A stretch of 64,000 bases of DNA from Diphasiastrum complanatum (GCA_029204225.1 CM055101.1:40693961-40757960); one strand, 5' to 3'; shown: positions 1 to 13,470, numbered from the stretch's first letter. The notes: a model not told the origin generated them from the letters alone. Numbers and translations are program-made.

Positions 1-1264
1 TGCATTGACCATGCATCTGTAGCTTGGAAATTTCTCGTTCGGAGAGAAATATGGGCTAGCTTGGAGGTACACACATTTTAGCAGTCACGGGTGATGGAAG
101 TTCGAGGTGGTGCTAGTTGGAAGCCATTGGGCAAGATAGCGGACTTGCATTGAATGAGCTGTGTGTCGGACACATGGAGGATGAAAAACGGGTCAATAAT
201 CACACTTTGGATGCTCGTGGTGAGTGGTAAGTGTGATGATTTTGTAGTTTTGCACTTGGTAAGTCAATTTTGATCAAGTCAAAGTAGTTGTGGAGCAGTG
301 TACCAGGTTTGTCATTAAGGAGATACATTTCAACTGCCTATTCAAGTCAATTTGTCGTATCATGATTACATCAGAGATGTAGATTCCAGTGATAGCAAGG
401 TGCAGATCGTTCGTTTTGGGCCATGGAAGATCTCACAAGTTCACTTGGAGGGATATTGGCATGTCACGTCATGTGAGGGACTTGATGGTGGCTTTGGATT
501 TCACATTTTAGTGTATTCTCAAGAAGTGGTTTGGAACCATTCACAGGAGTAGCTTGGAGCTTGCTTGGAGAAATACAGGTGGGGCACTACAGGGTAGACG
601 CTCAGATCTTCGAGATTAGGGATGACATTGGATGCCTGATAGGGATGGACTATAGGATGACATGGGATGATCATCAGAGGGCAGCTATCTCATATTGGAC
701 TTGATTCATTGGACATGACTTGCATGGACGATTTATGATGGAATCAGGAAGCTACCGAAAATGGGCAAAGCGTGAAGCTTTGGGAGCAATGTTATGTCCA
801 TGTCCTATATAAGGGAATCAGAATAATTTTTGATGTGGATAGCCGGTCACTCCAGTTGTATGTTGTTATTAGTTATGCTATTGGCATGCCGGGCATGGTC
901 GTTACAAGTAATTAATAATCATATGAGGGCCCAAACCTATAATTGGACATAGGAGCACTTGCATGGTGATTGACTACTTTAATGCAAGATAGCTTAATAT
1001 AGGTTGCATGGGATCCTAAGGAGAATATTCTCTCCTCTTGGAGAGAATACATACCATGGAAACTCGCCCATCTTCCTATTGGAATTTCAGATTCTTGAGC
1101 CAGATTTTCTCTCCTCTCTTGTATCCATTCATTGTGGCCTGGGGGTGAAGGGTTAGGGTATTGACTAGCCTCTTCATGTTGATTGGGTGGTTTATGCTCC
1201 ATATGTGTCCTTTTGGTTTGCATGTAACAGGATTCTTGAAGATCTTCACTTGGCAATCGTTATA
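1..1264 (+). repeat. Probable LTR (partial, cut by window edge) of gypsy element H
   Basis: This stretch has no credible gene. A TATA-like box (TATATAAG, 806-813) and a primer-binding-like site directly after it (1266-1277) suggest it is the 5' LTR of the decayed Ty3/gypsy element whose gag-pol remnant lies at 7243-9017. The left end is outside the window or not recognisable, and I found no matching 3' LTR downstream by eye. The open frame at 912-1256 on the minus strand has no recognisable domain and is probably chance. Confidence 0.4.
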
Positions 1265-1265
1265 G

Positions 1266-1277
1266 TGCTATCAGAGC
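1266..1277 (+). other. Primer-binding site (tRNA-Met type), element H
   Basis: TGCTATCAGAGC differs at one base from the usual plant site TGGTATCAGAGC, which pairs with the 3' end of initiator tRNA-Met. It marks the boundary between a 5' LTR and the leader of a retrotransposon. Confidence 0.5.
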
Positions 1278-1516
1278 TTGGATCACATCAACCAGGAGGT
1301 GGGGCTTGAGGATCTTGGATTTTTGCAGTTTTTTTGGTGTATCTCTTTGCTTATTCTTCCAGGTGGTGGAATTTATTTCCAAGTAGGTGGCTTCTTAGAT
1401 CCTTGGTGTACTTTCAACATAAAGATCATAATTGTGAAATCATAGGATTTTTTATGGTTTTAGTGAATTTTTCACCTAGAATTCATGGTTTTTGCGTGGA
1501 ATTGATCATAGGTATT

Positions 1517-2460
<944 letters not shown>

Positions 2461-2472
2461 TGGTATCAGAGC
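2461..2472 (+). other. Primer-binding site of copia-1
   Basis: An exact TGGTATCAGAGC directly after the 5' LTR, complementary to the 3' end of plant initiator tRNA-Met. It sets the LTR boundary. Confidence 0.9.
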
Positions 2473-3229
2473 CTCATTAAGCTTTGCATGCTAATTTCCC
2501 TGATAGTACAAGAAATTGAGAGATAAACAAACAAAAAAGCGGTTTTTCACCTTTTCTAACATTTCTCTGAAGTGTAATTGGATCAAATCGGACCTGAACT
2601 GAATTTTCAGACCTGAATTGAGGTAGTACGGAATTCTGGATTTTCGCACGTGTGAAAATCAGAGATTTTCAGTCCCTTTGTTTTCCTTGCTGATAGATCC
2701 AAAGATAGCAATGTTATAGCTTGATGGAAAGATTATGATCTGTATTTTCCATAGAAATTGAAACCAAATCAATCTGAAGTGTCTAGAAAGAGTTATAAGC
2801 TCTTAAAGAGGATTAGGATAGGTCCAAAATCCGAGTGACAACATTTTGATTTGAATCAATTTTTACTTTGTTCTGAATTCATGGTTTTGAACATCCTACA
2901 CAAGAAACTAAAGATCAAGACTGAGTTTGAAGTAATTGAATACCCTTTGAGCCTTTTGAGTGTCAATAGTGTTTTCTTTTGTTGCATTTGACACATGCCA
3001 AAAGTAGGATTCAAACTAACCAAAGTGTCACAATCCACTTTGTGTATCTGATCTAGTTAGCTTGTCTTGTGGAATATTTGAGATCTATCTCAAATACAGT
3101 TGCATGTGTTTCACATAGGAAGGTAGTACATTTTTTGAAAATACCTATAGTGAAAGAGAGCAGCAACTCTAAGTCAGATAGGAACAAGCTCAAACATATT
3201 GCAGTCCAATTACAAGAATCTTCACATTC
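2473..3229 (+). other. Leader of copia-1
   Basis: This 757-bp stretch between the primer site and the gag start has no recognisable domain. Two short minus-strand open frames cross it and look like chance. Confidence 0.6.
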
Positions 3230-4495
3230 ATGGCATCTATAGGAGATTGTCTCTTTCAAGCTAGTGAAAGACTATACACCTTTAACTATTCAGTTTGGAA
3301 GGATAGGATAGAATACTTGTTGATTCTCTATGGTGTAATGGATATTGTAACTGGAACTGAAGTTGAACCTGTAGCCTTTGATGATGCTCAGAGATTCAAG
3401 AAGAGAGCAAGAATTGCTCTACATATCATCAAATTGAACATCTCTGATGAGATGTTGAGAGAGATTAGTTCATGCATCTCAGCAAAGGAGACTTGGGAGA
3501 CTCTGAAGAACCTTCAAGAAGCCAAGATCAAGTCAAGAAAGAGGATTAAGAACCAGTACTCTCGTGCCTTCACCAAGAAAAGAGCAAATAACAAAGACTA
3601 TGGTGGAGTAGAAGATGAGTCAGCTCATCCTTCTAACTTCAAGAAGAAGACACAAGAAGTTCAAACCAGTTGTATCATAGAAGACTTACATGCAAGTTGT
3701 GGAGAGGCATCTCTTCTGATGTCTAGTTTTTCTTCTTTACCTTTTAATGATGTATCATGGTATATTGATAGTGGAGCAACAACTCATATGAGTTGCTCCA
3801 AAGATTCTTTTGTTTCTATTGAATCTGTTCTAGATCCTAAGAAATCAATATACATAGCAGTTGGTGATACATGTGCAATTGAAGGTGTTGGAAGTTGTTC
3901 CTTAAAACTTACATCTTCTATGAATTTTACACTTTCCAATGTTCTCTATGTGCCTAGTCTCACAAAGAGTGTGATTAGTGTAGGAAAGTTGTTAGATGAT
4001 GGTTATGAACTGGATTTCAATATCAATGGTTGTTTCATGAAGAAAGAAGATAAGATCCTTGCAAGTGGATCTAAATATGGAGGTTTTTTCAAGCTAGATG
4101 TGCATGAAAATTCAAGTTTATGTGATGCTGCATTGATGACTTATGTTTCCAAGGAGGAGCTATGGCATAGGAAGTTGTATGTTTCCAACTTCAGGTCTAT
4201 GCCTATTATAGTCAAGGAGATCAAGCCAAGAGTGGCTTATTCTATGGCAAAATCACTTATGGATCCATATTTAATGTCTTCTAAAAAGACAAAACATTCT
4301 ATGGAGTTGGAACATTCCGATGTTCATATTTCTTTATCAGTAAGCAAGGAAGGTGTTTCTTGCTTTGCATGTACTATTGATGGATCCACAAGTTACGTTT
4401 GGATGTGTCTAGTCTCTTCAGGTTTTTTGGTGCATGTGTATGTTCCATCATGCAAAAAGATTTCTATCAAAGAGAACTTATCATGGATTTGGTAA
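3230..4495 (+). CDS. copia-1 Gag-protease fusion (421 aa), lacks RT
   Basis: Residues about 1-100 match the copia Gag (UBN2-type) pattern: a YSVWKDRIEYLL segment, then an ETWETL segment. Full Gag would continue into a CCHC knuckle, but here that region is replaced by a short Lys/Arg-rich stretch. The retroviral-type aspartic protease follows, with catalytic D180-S-G-A and the downstream NVLYVPSL motif near residue 238. A degenerate pre-integrase remnant (LWHRKL, about residue 304) comes next, then a weak tail to the stop. The start ATG is the first in frame, 758 nt after the primer site. The frame stays open over 421 codons despite loss of the zinc knuckle, integrase core, RT and RNase H, which is unusual for simple decay. 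A functional product is uncertain. Confidence 0.85.
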   Translation: MASIGDCLFQASERLYTFNYSVWKDRIEYLLILYGVMDIVTGTEVEPVAFDDAQRFKKRARIALHIIKLNISDEMLREISSCISAKETWETLKNLQEAKIKSRKRIKNQYSRAFTKKRANNKDYGGVEDESAHPSNFKKKTQEVQTSCIIEDLHASCGEASLLMSSFSSLPFNDVSWYIDSGATTHMSCSKDSFVSIESVLDPKKSIYIAVGDTCAIEGVGSCSLKLTSSMNFTLSNVLYVPSLTKSVISVGKLLDDGYELDFNINGCFMKKEDKILASGSKYGGFFKLDVHENSSLCDAALMTYVSKEELWHRKLYVSNFRSMPIIVKEIKPRVAYSMAKSLMDPYLMSSKKTKHSMELEHSDVHISLSVSKEGVSCFACTIDGSTSYVWMCLVSSGFLVHVYVPSCKKISIKENLSWIW

Positions 4496-4594
4496 GCATA
4501 CTGCTATGATGGATTCTTTGTTCATCTTCACTTCAAATGCAAAGCAAAGAATCCAAACTCAAAGGATCTTCACCAACATCAGATAGTATATTTT

Positions 4595-4605
4595 AAGGAG
4601 GAGAG
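4595..4605 (+). other. Polypurine tract of copia-1
   Basis: AAGGAGGAGAG lies directly before the 3' LTR, the normal place for plus-strand DNA priming in LTR retrotransposons. Confidence 0.75.
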
Positions 4606-5573
4606 TTAAAAATTATAAAACATATCTATCATCTGTTGTTAATGTTTGGGGGATCCTACCCATGTAAATATTTTGTACATATCCAAGGTATGTGAATTGA
4701 GCACATATCCTTGTAGAATAGGACGAGTTTGGGTTAGGTAGATCAAATTCCAATGACATGCATAAAGTCTAGTTGGTCTAGTATGATATGCAATAATGTT
4801 GACAATGTCTAGTTTGACATGCATATAGAGATTCACATGGAATTGGTCAATTATGACCTTGTAGAAACTCAAGCCACAATAAATGCATAATGTCCTAAGT
4901 TTCCATAGTGACATGCAAAGCATGCAATCACTCTAATGGACACATGCATGTAGATTTGTACATGGCTAGTTGAGAAATTGTCATTTGAAGAAAATAGGTA
5001 GAAGTTAGGTGCAACCTATGCATGCTAGTAGTTAGGTGTCAAGTTAATAGTTGTTTGCACTTGAATAGGTGTAGGATGTGCATTGAATGCAAAGAGTACC
5101 ACGAATTTTGGCTCTCCTATATATGTACATATCATTCTCATTCACAAAGTAATGAAGAACCAAAGTTTTGTAGCTATCTCATGTCATTTTGGATCTAAAC
5201 CCAACGAGGTTGGCTCAACTGGTTAGCTTGGCATCCAAAGTTTCTTTGGTCCCAGGTTCGAGCCTCCCCTTGGAAACCAAGAAGCATTTTGGATCTAAAC
5301 AAATATTGCTTGCTATCTCTCTAGCTCTCTCTCTCTCTCTAACTCGTGTTGAGGCTAATGCTCATACTTTGAAATCTTGTATTTTTTCATTCTTTGATCA
5401 TTGCTATTATATTCTGTTGATTAGCATTCTAGATTGTGGATTAGCCATTTCTTCTGAACTAGATTTTGTTGATCAATCTAGAATCAGGTTATAGTGCCAA
5501 TCACAAAGCTTAATTAAGATCAGTCACTCTTGTGGACATTCCCAACACGTGTGAATTCTGGAAATTTTCAACA
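4606..5573 (+). repeat. 3' LTR of copia-1 (contains a SINE)
   Basis: It repeats 1519-2460 with few substitutions. Differences are about 13 extra bases near 4652, an 84-bp SINE with its 16-bp target duplication (5185-5300), and a much shorter CT tract. The expected leading TG reads AG here. Confidence 0.85.
5201..5284 (+). mobile_element. Short tRNA-derived SINE with 16-bp target-site duplication
   Basis: An 84-bp insertion is present in the 3' LTR and absent from the same place in the 5' LTR. It is flanked by a perfect 16-bp direct repeat, CATTTTGGATCTAAAC (5185-5200 and 5285-5300). It holds an A-box-like TGGCTCAACTGG (5211-5222) and a canonical B-box GGTTCGAGCC (5255-5264), the internal RNA polymerase III promoter of tRNAs and SINEs. 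There is no A-rich or T-rich tail. It is too short and lacks the 3' half of a tRNA cloverleaf, so it is not a tRNA gene. Family name unknown. Confidence 0.88.
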
Positions 5574-7242
5574 TTGATGTAGTACATTTTCCAAATTGTA
5601 CTATTGTTTTACACTTATTCATGATGGGATCTAATGATTGCATGATGTTTGAATAGTCAAAACGATGATTTGATAGTGATTTTGGACCAAAAATTGGGGT
5701 TTTTGGACTAGAAATGGGATATAGAATCCATATTTGACTAAAATCAGAACTTTTAGTGCTTGCATGTAATGGATTTACATGGATTAGGATCAGATTTCAC
5801 TTACCTGTGGATTTATCCCACAAATTTTGGTCAAAATTGGTCAAAAAACATGGTTTTTCGATGATTTTTGGACTGATTTTGTGGTAGATCTCAAAATTCT
5901 TAGCCAATAGTTGGTAAGCACATGTTCAAAGGTGTAATGAGGCTATCCTAGGGCTTTCATGAAGTTTGGTTAGTATTGGACACCATTAGGGGGCTCAATC
6001 AGGATAACTAATTGAGCCTTTGAAAGCCCTAGGACAACTTCATTACACCTTTAAAAATGTGCTTACCAACGATTGGATTGGACACCATTGGTCACCATTG
6101 GACACCATTGGACACCAGTAGGGGGGCTCAAAACATCAAAAAATAGTGTATTTTTGGTGATTTTTAGGCATGAAAACCTTCAAATGGGGATATGAACCTG
6201 TTGGTTCTCATTACAAGCTTAAAAATATGATGGATTTCGTCTGATTTGAGCCATCATGCAGCCAATTTGAATAGGTGAGCATTAGACACCATCATCTTGA
6301 AGTTTTGCTTGTTGAAAGAGGCCAAAACTGCATTTTTTTGCATGATTTGAGCTTATGATTGCTTGATGGACCTATTATAGGCTTCTATGCATCTCTAATG
6401 AACCTTATTAGAGTGCTTGTAACCTCTGATTGGATGCTTATTGGGTTGGAGTAGAATTTTTTATGATACCACCTTTCCAAAGTGCACCCTACTACCTGAA
6501 TTTTGGCCATTTACTGATCACATGTGTGAAGCCTAGGTGGCAGGGTGATGTGGCAAGTGCCTTGTAGAGCCATCTACCTCTGTATTGTACTTTATAGCAA
6601 CTAATTTGGTGTCTTGTAGAGAAAGTTATGGCCGTCTGAAGTTTGGCAATTTTTGAACTGAAATTTGCAAAAAATTTGGAAGTGTTCTGATGCATGCATG
6701 TTTGTAATTCAGTGTAGTGCTTGTCTGTTGATGAAAATGTATGGATAGACCTATATGCATGCTTGGATGCATGTTGCATGCGTAATCAGTAGATTGATTA
6801 GTAGATTTCTTGCATGAAGCTATTTTTGATAATTCAAGATCAAAAAGCAAATTTCCTAGTAACTAAGCTATCTACGAAATTTTTTTTGTTTTTTCGAAAA
6901 AGTCAGTGCATGTCAAGTTAGAGCATGTAGAATGTTTCGAAATGATTTTGGAATGGGATAGTGCCTGTGAATATGTTAAATCGATTTTCACAGTTGGTCC
7001 ATTTCAGACAAATTTCGAAAATTCTAGGTTTTCGTAAATTTTTTAGACTTGGTCCTAAAAGTTGTTGTTCTTTAGATCAGTTTGATATTGATTTTGCAAA
7101 ATTTTGCTTAAATGAGTGAAAGACCTTGCTGAATAATATCGACCAGTTTATGAGGTTCTGAACTTTCTACTTATTAGTTGATGATTGGATCTCGACTATT
7201 CTGTTTTGACTGAGATCCTAAGTCTCCAAGTGAGCTAATTTT
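5574..7242 (+). other. Leader of gypsy H, no gene; contains an inverted repeat
   Basis: This A/T-rich sequence lies between the copia-1 insertion and the gag start of element H. It is probably the continuation of the H leader from 1278-1516. It holds a strong inverted repeat (5910-6071) and a small tandem repeat of GGACACCATT units (about 6088-6117). The minus-strand open frames at 6492-6850 show no recognisable domains. Confidence 0.5.
5910..6071. repeat. Inverted repeat, arms about 51 bp, loop about 60 bp
   Basis: The left arm (5910-5960) starts with GTTGGTAAGCACATG and ends with CTAGGGCTTTCA. The right arm (6021-6071) is its near-complement, from TGAAAGCCCTAGG to GTGCTTACCAAC. The pairing has a few mismatches. 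Transcribed RNA could form a long hairpin. Confidence 0.8.
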
Positions 7243-9017
7243 GTGTGTCATAAAATCAATATGGCAAATGATAATGCAAATGCAGCTCTCGATGGTCAGG
7301 TGCCAATGCCTACCTATCTGCAAATTTGCCAGTCATTAAGCCAAGCGCTTAATGAAATAAACAACAGGAACACTTTAAGGGATCAACAAATGGAAGTACT
7401 GTTGAATCAAGTGAAAACTTTATCAGCACCGAATTTGGGCTTTCAGCCTGAACCTTTTTTGGGGGAGAAGAAAGAAAAAAACTCAAAGTTGTAGATGACT
7501 GGGTAACCAAGTGGACCAGTTATTTTAATCTACATGGAATTCTTGAAGAAAAAAAGATTGAGAGTGTAATTCTGTTCTTTTGTGGGAAAGCTTCGTCGTG
7601 GTGGCGTGATCTGCAACCAAAACCTACCACATGGGATGAGTTTATGAAAGTGTTCAGAAAGTCGTTTGTGGTTGTAGATGACTCAAATTTCTACCAAAGA
7701 TTTGTTACTACAAAATAGGTACTCGGAGTTTGGACTCGTACCTGCAAGATTTTATTACATTGTTTGGAGACAAATATGTACATCCATCTAGGATGAGTTC
7801 ATTTGCTAATGTAATGAAAATTTTTGACTCGTAGTATGAAGCTTATTCTTTATTTGCTGAGCCAATTTTGGATTTATCTGAAATGTATCTAAGTAGTTGT
7901 GAATTGTCAAAGATTCTTAACTCTGTAGACTTAAATTATGAGCAAATTGAGAAGAATAAGATATTGTCTGAATTTAAAGATGTATTTCCAGAAGAATTAC
8001 CTCATGGAATACCGCCGTCCAGATTGGTAGACCATAAGATAGAGTTAATTCCAGGAAGTCACCCTATCTCTAAACAACCTTATAGGTTCTCTCATAAAGA
8101 AGAGATAGAGATTACTAAGCAAATTGAAAATCACTTAAAGATGGGTCATATTTAGCCAAGTAAGTCACCTTGGGGTGCTCCTGTTCTTCTTAAATAGAAG
8201 AAAGATGGAGGCTTCAAGTTGTGTGTGGACTACAAGGGGTTGAATAAGGTAACTATTAGAAATAAATATCTTTTGCCTCGTATGGATGATCTGGTAGATC
8301 GATTAGGTGGAGCTAAATACTTCACAAAGATAGATCTTAGAACCAGATATCATCAGATTAGGATTCATCCGAATGATGTGCAAAAGACAGGTTTTCGGAC
8401 GAGATTCGGTCATTATGAACTGTGGAGAGATTATTTAGGCTTTATGGACTGCCAAGTGACATAGTTAGTGATAGAGAACCTAAATTTATAGGTCACTTTT
8501 GGTTAATTGTATTCCATAAGCTAGAAACATCGCTTATTTTAGTTCTTTAGATCATCCTGAATCAAATGGCCAGACTGAGAGAACTAATCAGACTATGGAG
8601 GATATGTTGAGAACATATGTGTCTCACAGGCAATCTCAGTGGGAAGATTACGTTTTTTTGATTGAGTTTGCTTATAATAGTAGGAAAGATTCTGCTACTG
8701 GTTATAGTCCATTTATGCTGATGTACGATTTTCAACCTAGATCTCCGGTAAATGTAGACGAAGTCTGTTAAGATCCAGAAAGTTGTAAATTTCTTGCATG
8801 ATATGCATGGAATGTTGCAAGTGGCCCGTAATTGTATCCAAAGTGCTCAGGATAGAGCTAAGCACTATGCCGATCTTAAGAGATCTCCCAAAAATTTTAA
8901 AGTTGATGAATGGGTATATCTTAGAATACCTAAGTATTCTAAGACTATGCGTACAGGGAAGCATTATAAATTGTCTACTAGATATTGTCGACCATTTTGA
9001 ATTATAAAGGAAAATTG
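7243..9017 (+). pseudogene. Decayed Ty3/gypsy gag-pol (element H), internal deletions
   Basis: Gag starts near ATG 7261 (frame open to 7494) and continues out of frame to about 7850, with FCGKASSWWRDL-like Gag sequence. The RT N-terminus is at 7868-8155, with an EFKDVFPEELP motif, an in-frame TAG after GHI and another stop in the next motif. RT proper (8219-8440) has [16 protein letters not shown] and TKIDLR. The frame then jumps directly into integrase (LYGLPSD region, about 8440), skipping the RT YxDD box, RNase H and the integrase zinc finger. It resumes at 8545 with NGQTERTNQ, the catalytic-Glu region, and runs to the integrase C-terminal region (RYCRPF, about 8990). Stops and shifts make it non-functional. 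It is most similar in sequence style to element E. Confidence 0.85.
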
Positions 9018-12000
9018 GTTCGCATGATTGCATGTGCTAGCTAGCTATCGGTGGAGGCATCCTAGCTTGGAGTTGGAGAGCATCTTGGAGCTTGCAAGTT
9101 ACTTGGAGGACCTTTGGAGGCACTACCTTCGGATTAGGAGGACTTCTTGACTTCATTTGTAATACTAGGCTTGGTACAGTTGTTTGACCTTGTATGGTTC
9201 AGATCCACAGGTGGTGAGATCAGGAAGCCTAGAGGAAGTCACTCTGAGCCATATACGTCTTCGGTACGATAAGGGAGACAGTGGTCTCGAGATTCCGTGA
9301 GCGGCGACTCATGGATGAGCTTGCATTGTTGACATACCCAGAGAGAGCGAGCGACACTACTAGGAGCTAAGAGAAGCAGGTGATGCTTTGGCGATTGGCT
9401 TGGATAACAAGATGGTGACCTAGGGATGGGTCAAGCCTACTTAGAGGTAGGTGTCATGGAGTGTACCTAGTGGTGGTACATATCCTGAGGGCATGGAGTG
9501 CATTACGGGATGATGTGGATCCAGCATGCCCATGGTTGTTAATTAGCATGGATGGAGATGGTTGCTCAGGGAGTGACAACTAATACTTTGGCGAGTGATC
9601 AGGTGAGCTACATGGTTATATGGATGGTAGTCTCCAGGTTGGCATCACATGTTGTTTTTATCCATCATTATTTGGTAAGCAAGATGCAACTATTTTGGTT
9701 AGATCCAGTTGAAGCCTAGTTGCACTATAGGTGTGGATAGATTCTTGGGGTGCTATCAGTGGGTAATGGATACTTAGTGAATAGATGGTACAAGGTACAA
9801 GTTTCTGATGGAGCTATCCTATCTGATATGCTACAAGATCGTGTGTGAGTTTCACATCACGATGGTGGATCTAGTTTGCATTTGCTTTGGTTTGGTTTAC
9901 ATGATGGATGTATTGGGGAGATAGGCTCAGAGTTGGCAACATCAATCATGGGAAGTTGCCTACATGGGATGTAACACAGGCAGATCATCATTAGTATCTC
10001 TGGGAGATGGGCAAGCTACTCAGGTATAGCCTATGGTGAGATTTGTATACATTCATTCATTGAGTCCTTGGTAGACTCTTGTGCTTGGAGCTTGGGGAAT
10101 GGATGGAGATCAGCTTTCAGGGCTTATTGGATAGTTGGATATGCTTGGACATGAGGGCATCTTGGTTACAGGTGCAGAGCCATGGTTGAAGACCTGATTT
10201 GGTGACCAGTAGTGTAGTAGTAGATCTATAGGTGGCATAGGTGTTGATACTACAGGATACCACTTATGGGCAGGCCATGTTCATGTATTTGACGCTTTAT
10301 CATTTGTGCTGGTTTGCACGAGTGTGTGTGGGCTTGCATGTTACCTTGTCACGAGGGTCTAGATTTGAGTTGGAGTTGTATGTGGTTGTGCATTTGCTAC
10401 GTCAGAGTCAAACCTGGTGGTTTGTTGGTGTGCTTGAGTGTGAGTCAAGTACAGTGTAGCAAGACATGCATAACATCTTTTGGACACTCCAGACAAACAT
10501 TGCTACGGTTTGTATTTCTTTATCCATATCACATTTGAGCTTGAGACAGAGAGTTAGAAATCAGGTTGTGATATGATTCATTAGTGTAAGCTCTAACTGT
10601 GATCATGTAATTAGTGTATAGTTAATTTGGTTTATTGTATATGGTTGTGATCGGGATGTGACCCGTTAGGATATATTGGTTGGGCATTGATCCCGTAGCC
10701 AACTATTTGGGTTAGCCGAGTAGCCACTTTGGTAGGAAATTAGACTGTATAGTGGATTTTGGTTTCGTTATGCTATACTCGAGGGCATTTCTTGGGTTTG
10801 TCAGTTATTTAGGCCATATCATTCTTAAGTTAACCAATAAATCTTTCAAAACAAGATTTCTTAACTCTGCAAGTAATTGTCCAACACAATACTTGCTCAT
10901 ATGTCTATGTTCACCGACTAGGTTAAGTGCACCAAATAACCCTAGAAACCGGGAATACACAATAGATCCATACAAGATTAATCATGCACATATGAGAATA
11001 ATCTCACTATGACCCAGTACATAAACACATTCTTATCTGGTAGATTCCTCCAAAATCCACATATGTTACTCACATATCTCACTGAGAATTTTGTAACCCA
11101 GCTACAAAAGAATTCTAATTTCTCATGAGTAAATAAAATATTTGAGAAACCTCTGAGATGAATAATATATTCATTCTCACCAGTTTACCATCCCAGCTTA
11201 CCTCCAATAACATAATTTCTCCCACTCAATCAACCCTTCCCTGATCCTAGTACTCAAACTAAGATTAGGTTGATCTAATACAGACATTCCAGACTCAAAC
11301 TCTGATCAAACTTACTCCTATTTCATAAAAATGGAATTAGTAACTTTTGACCTTTCACTGTACTACTTATAGATAATGATTCAAATTTTGAACATGTTCT
11401 AGTTCCAGATTGTTCCACACAATCCCTAGAGAATTTCTCTTATTCGAAAAATTCCAATTAGGTATCTTACTTTGAATCTATTAGAAATTACTTTAAAAAA
11501 GATCTCATTTCTATACCACAGCTGGTTCTCTTCTGAAAACTATGCAATCAACAGATCCTCAGATAGAATTTTATCCCATCACTTCACCCCTCCTATTTAA
11601 GAAATTATCAATTTCTATAAAAGTTAACTAGAAATATGATATATGAAAATATCTAAATCCATGAAAAGTCAGTAATAAGTGTCTTTCATAAAAGGATTCA
11701 CTCAATTACAAACAAGACTTTTCCTTCAAATATTTTCAACCCGAGTGACAATACTATCATTCCACTGAAATCCATTTATGCAAAAGAGATATCCTAGGTT
11801 TAAGAAATTGAAACAAAATCACCTTAGAATTTATCTGAATTCCAAGTCTATTCACCAAAGTAGTAATTCATATGATAAAACAGTCTTCTAGAAGAATAAC
11901 TTTATGCTAGAAAGAATCATATAAACCAGTCTGATGTCTTATATTCGAGAAATTACTAAGAAGTAAAGGATTTAATTAAGAAAGCGAGAAATAGATTTGA

Positions 12001-12034
12001 GGATTTCCGATTTTGTAAATAGTGAGATACCACA
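9018..12034. other. No recognisable gene (about 3 kb)
   Basis: The first 1.6 kb is G/T-rich with many short open frames and phrases such as CTTGGAG, recalling the LTR-like region at the window start, but I could not align the two by eye. From about 10800 the sequence becomes A/T-rich and lacks long open frames on both strands. It may be old retrotransposon LTR or leader sequence. The open frames at 10241-11012 have no recognisable domains. Confidence 0.5.
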
Positions 12035-13025
12035 TGTAGGAGCAAAACCTCCTAACCAAACCTAGATCAATCTTGGATCTAGCCCCCGAGCCATGCCATG
12101 TGAATGCTAGAGGAGAAGAGAGCAACTTGTAACCTGAACCAAGTTGTCGACGGGAGAATCCCTACCTCAATATATAGAGAGTAGATTCTTGTGCATGAAC
12201 CCATGCAATTCCCATGCAAGTCAACTATAAAAAGGTCACATCTCTTCACGCAGTCCTCCTACCTATATCTGTCACACTTACATGCACTACTCCATATGTC
12301 TCAATTAGAGTATATGGGTCCTCTCAAGGTTATTAGTCAAAAACTGGCCTTGACGTGGAATTAAATCTCGGCGTGACCAATAATCTTGAACACTGGAGGG
12401 CCGGTCTACCATATTAGGACTATTCCATGTCCTTAGTTGAATATGGCCGTAACAGATTCTATTCGACATTTTCTATCTCCTTGTTGTCGTCGATATCGTT
12501 CCTGTTGATAGTCAGTAGCAGCCCGCATCGGGGGAATCAGTCGATAACAACGCTTGAGTGTCAAGCCACAACTTTGACAATCACCCTACCTTGATGCTGC
12601 TATCGTCATATTCCACATTATCTATATCTTTTCTTCTCCCCCAACAGAGGTGGTATCAGAGCTATTGCATTAAAACCGAGAGATTATTGCACCTCTTCAA
12701 TTATTATCAGTTCAATATGTTTCACACTAGTAACACCATCTTCTTCATCATCATCCAACGAAGTCAGGATCATTGACAAATTCAATGGCTCAAACTTTTA
12801 TATCTGGAAGTTGAAACTTAGGATGATGCTTATTGATAAAGATCTTTGGAATGTTGTGGACGGGTCTGACGAGGTTGATTACGAATTAGCTAAGGCATGG
12901 AAGATCAAAGATCAAAAGGCCCTAGCATCAATCACACTGAATCTGGCTGATTCCTAGATATCCCACGTTACCACTTGCAAGTCCTCTAAGAAAGCATTAG
13001 ATTTGCTGTTTTGCTATTGCTGTCA
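12035..13025 (+). mobile_element. Truncated Ty1/copia element I: 5' LTR, primer site, start of gag
   Basis: A 612-bp LTR (12035-12646) begins TGTAGGAGC and ends CCCAACA. After a four-base spacer comes a perfect TGGTATCAGAGC primer site (12651-12662). The gag beginning follows at about 12765-12960, with FNGSNFYIWKLKLRMML and DLWNVVDG, the typical copia Gag start. It is stopped by TAG near 12957. The rest of the element is missing, so the 3' end at about 13025 is estimated from loss of similarity. Confidence 0.8.
12651..12662 (+). other. Primer-binding site of copia I
   Basis: An exact TGGTATCAGAGC four bases after an LTR ending in CA, the standard plant copia layout. Confidence 0.85.
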
Positions 13026-13435
13026 ACGTCATGAAATTTATGGTGTAACTTTTCCTTTGAACCATTCAAAAAATACCTAAACTAGTACTAAATATTTGGT
13101 TGGGATTTGATAGTTTCGAGCTGATATCACCATGATGAGATTTTAGATATAAAATCTTGTAGTTGGGTTTTGATGGTTTCAAGTTGATGTCATCACCATG
13201 AGATTATAGGTGTAGCCTTTTGGTGTTGATGTCAACAAACTTGTTATGGCCTCACCATTTTGTAACCCCTTCACAAAAAATAGACAAAATAATCAAACTA
13301 CTACTACCTAGTGTAACTGGCTAAGTTTTGAAGGTTTTGTTTAAGGATTTAGCTCAATCTATTGGTGGGTTAGATGATTCAAGGGTGGGACTTGTTGAAT
13401 CTATTAGAGGCTTGAGCTCACTGGATTTCCCCAAG

Positions 13436-13470
<35 letters not shown>

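Noticed and set aside
912-1256. 114-codon minus-strand open frame
   Set aside because: No recognisable domain, and it lies within an LTR-like region ending at a primer site.
5201-5284. Possible tRNA gene
   Set aside because: It has A- and B-boxes but lacks a full cloverleaf, and perfect 16-bp duplications show that it is a retroposed SINE.
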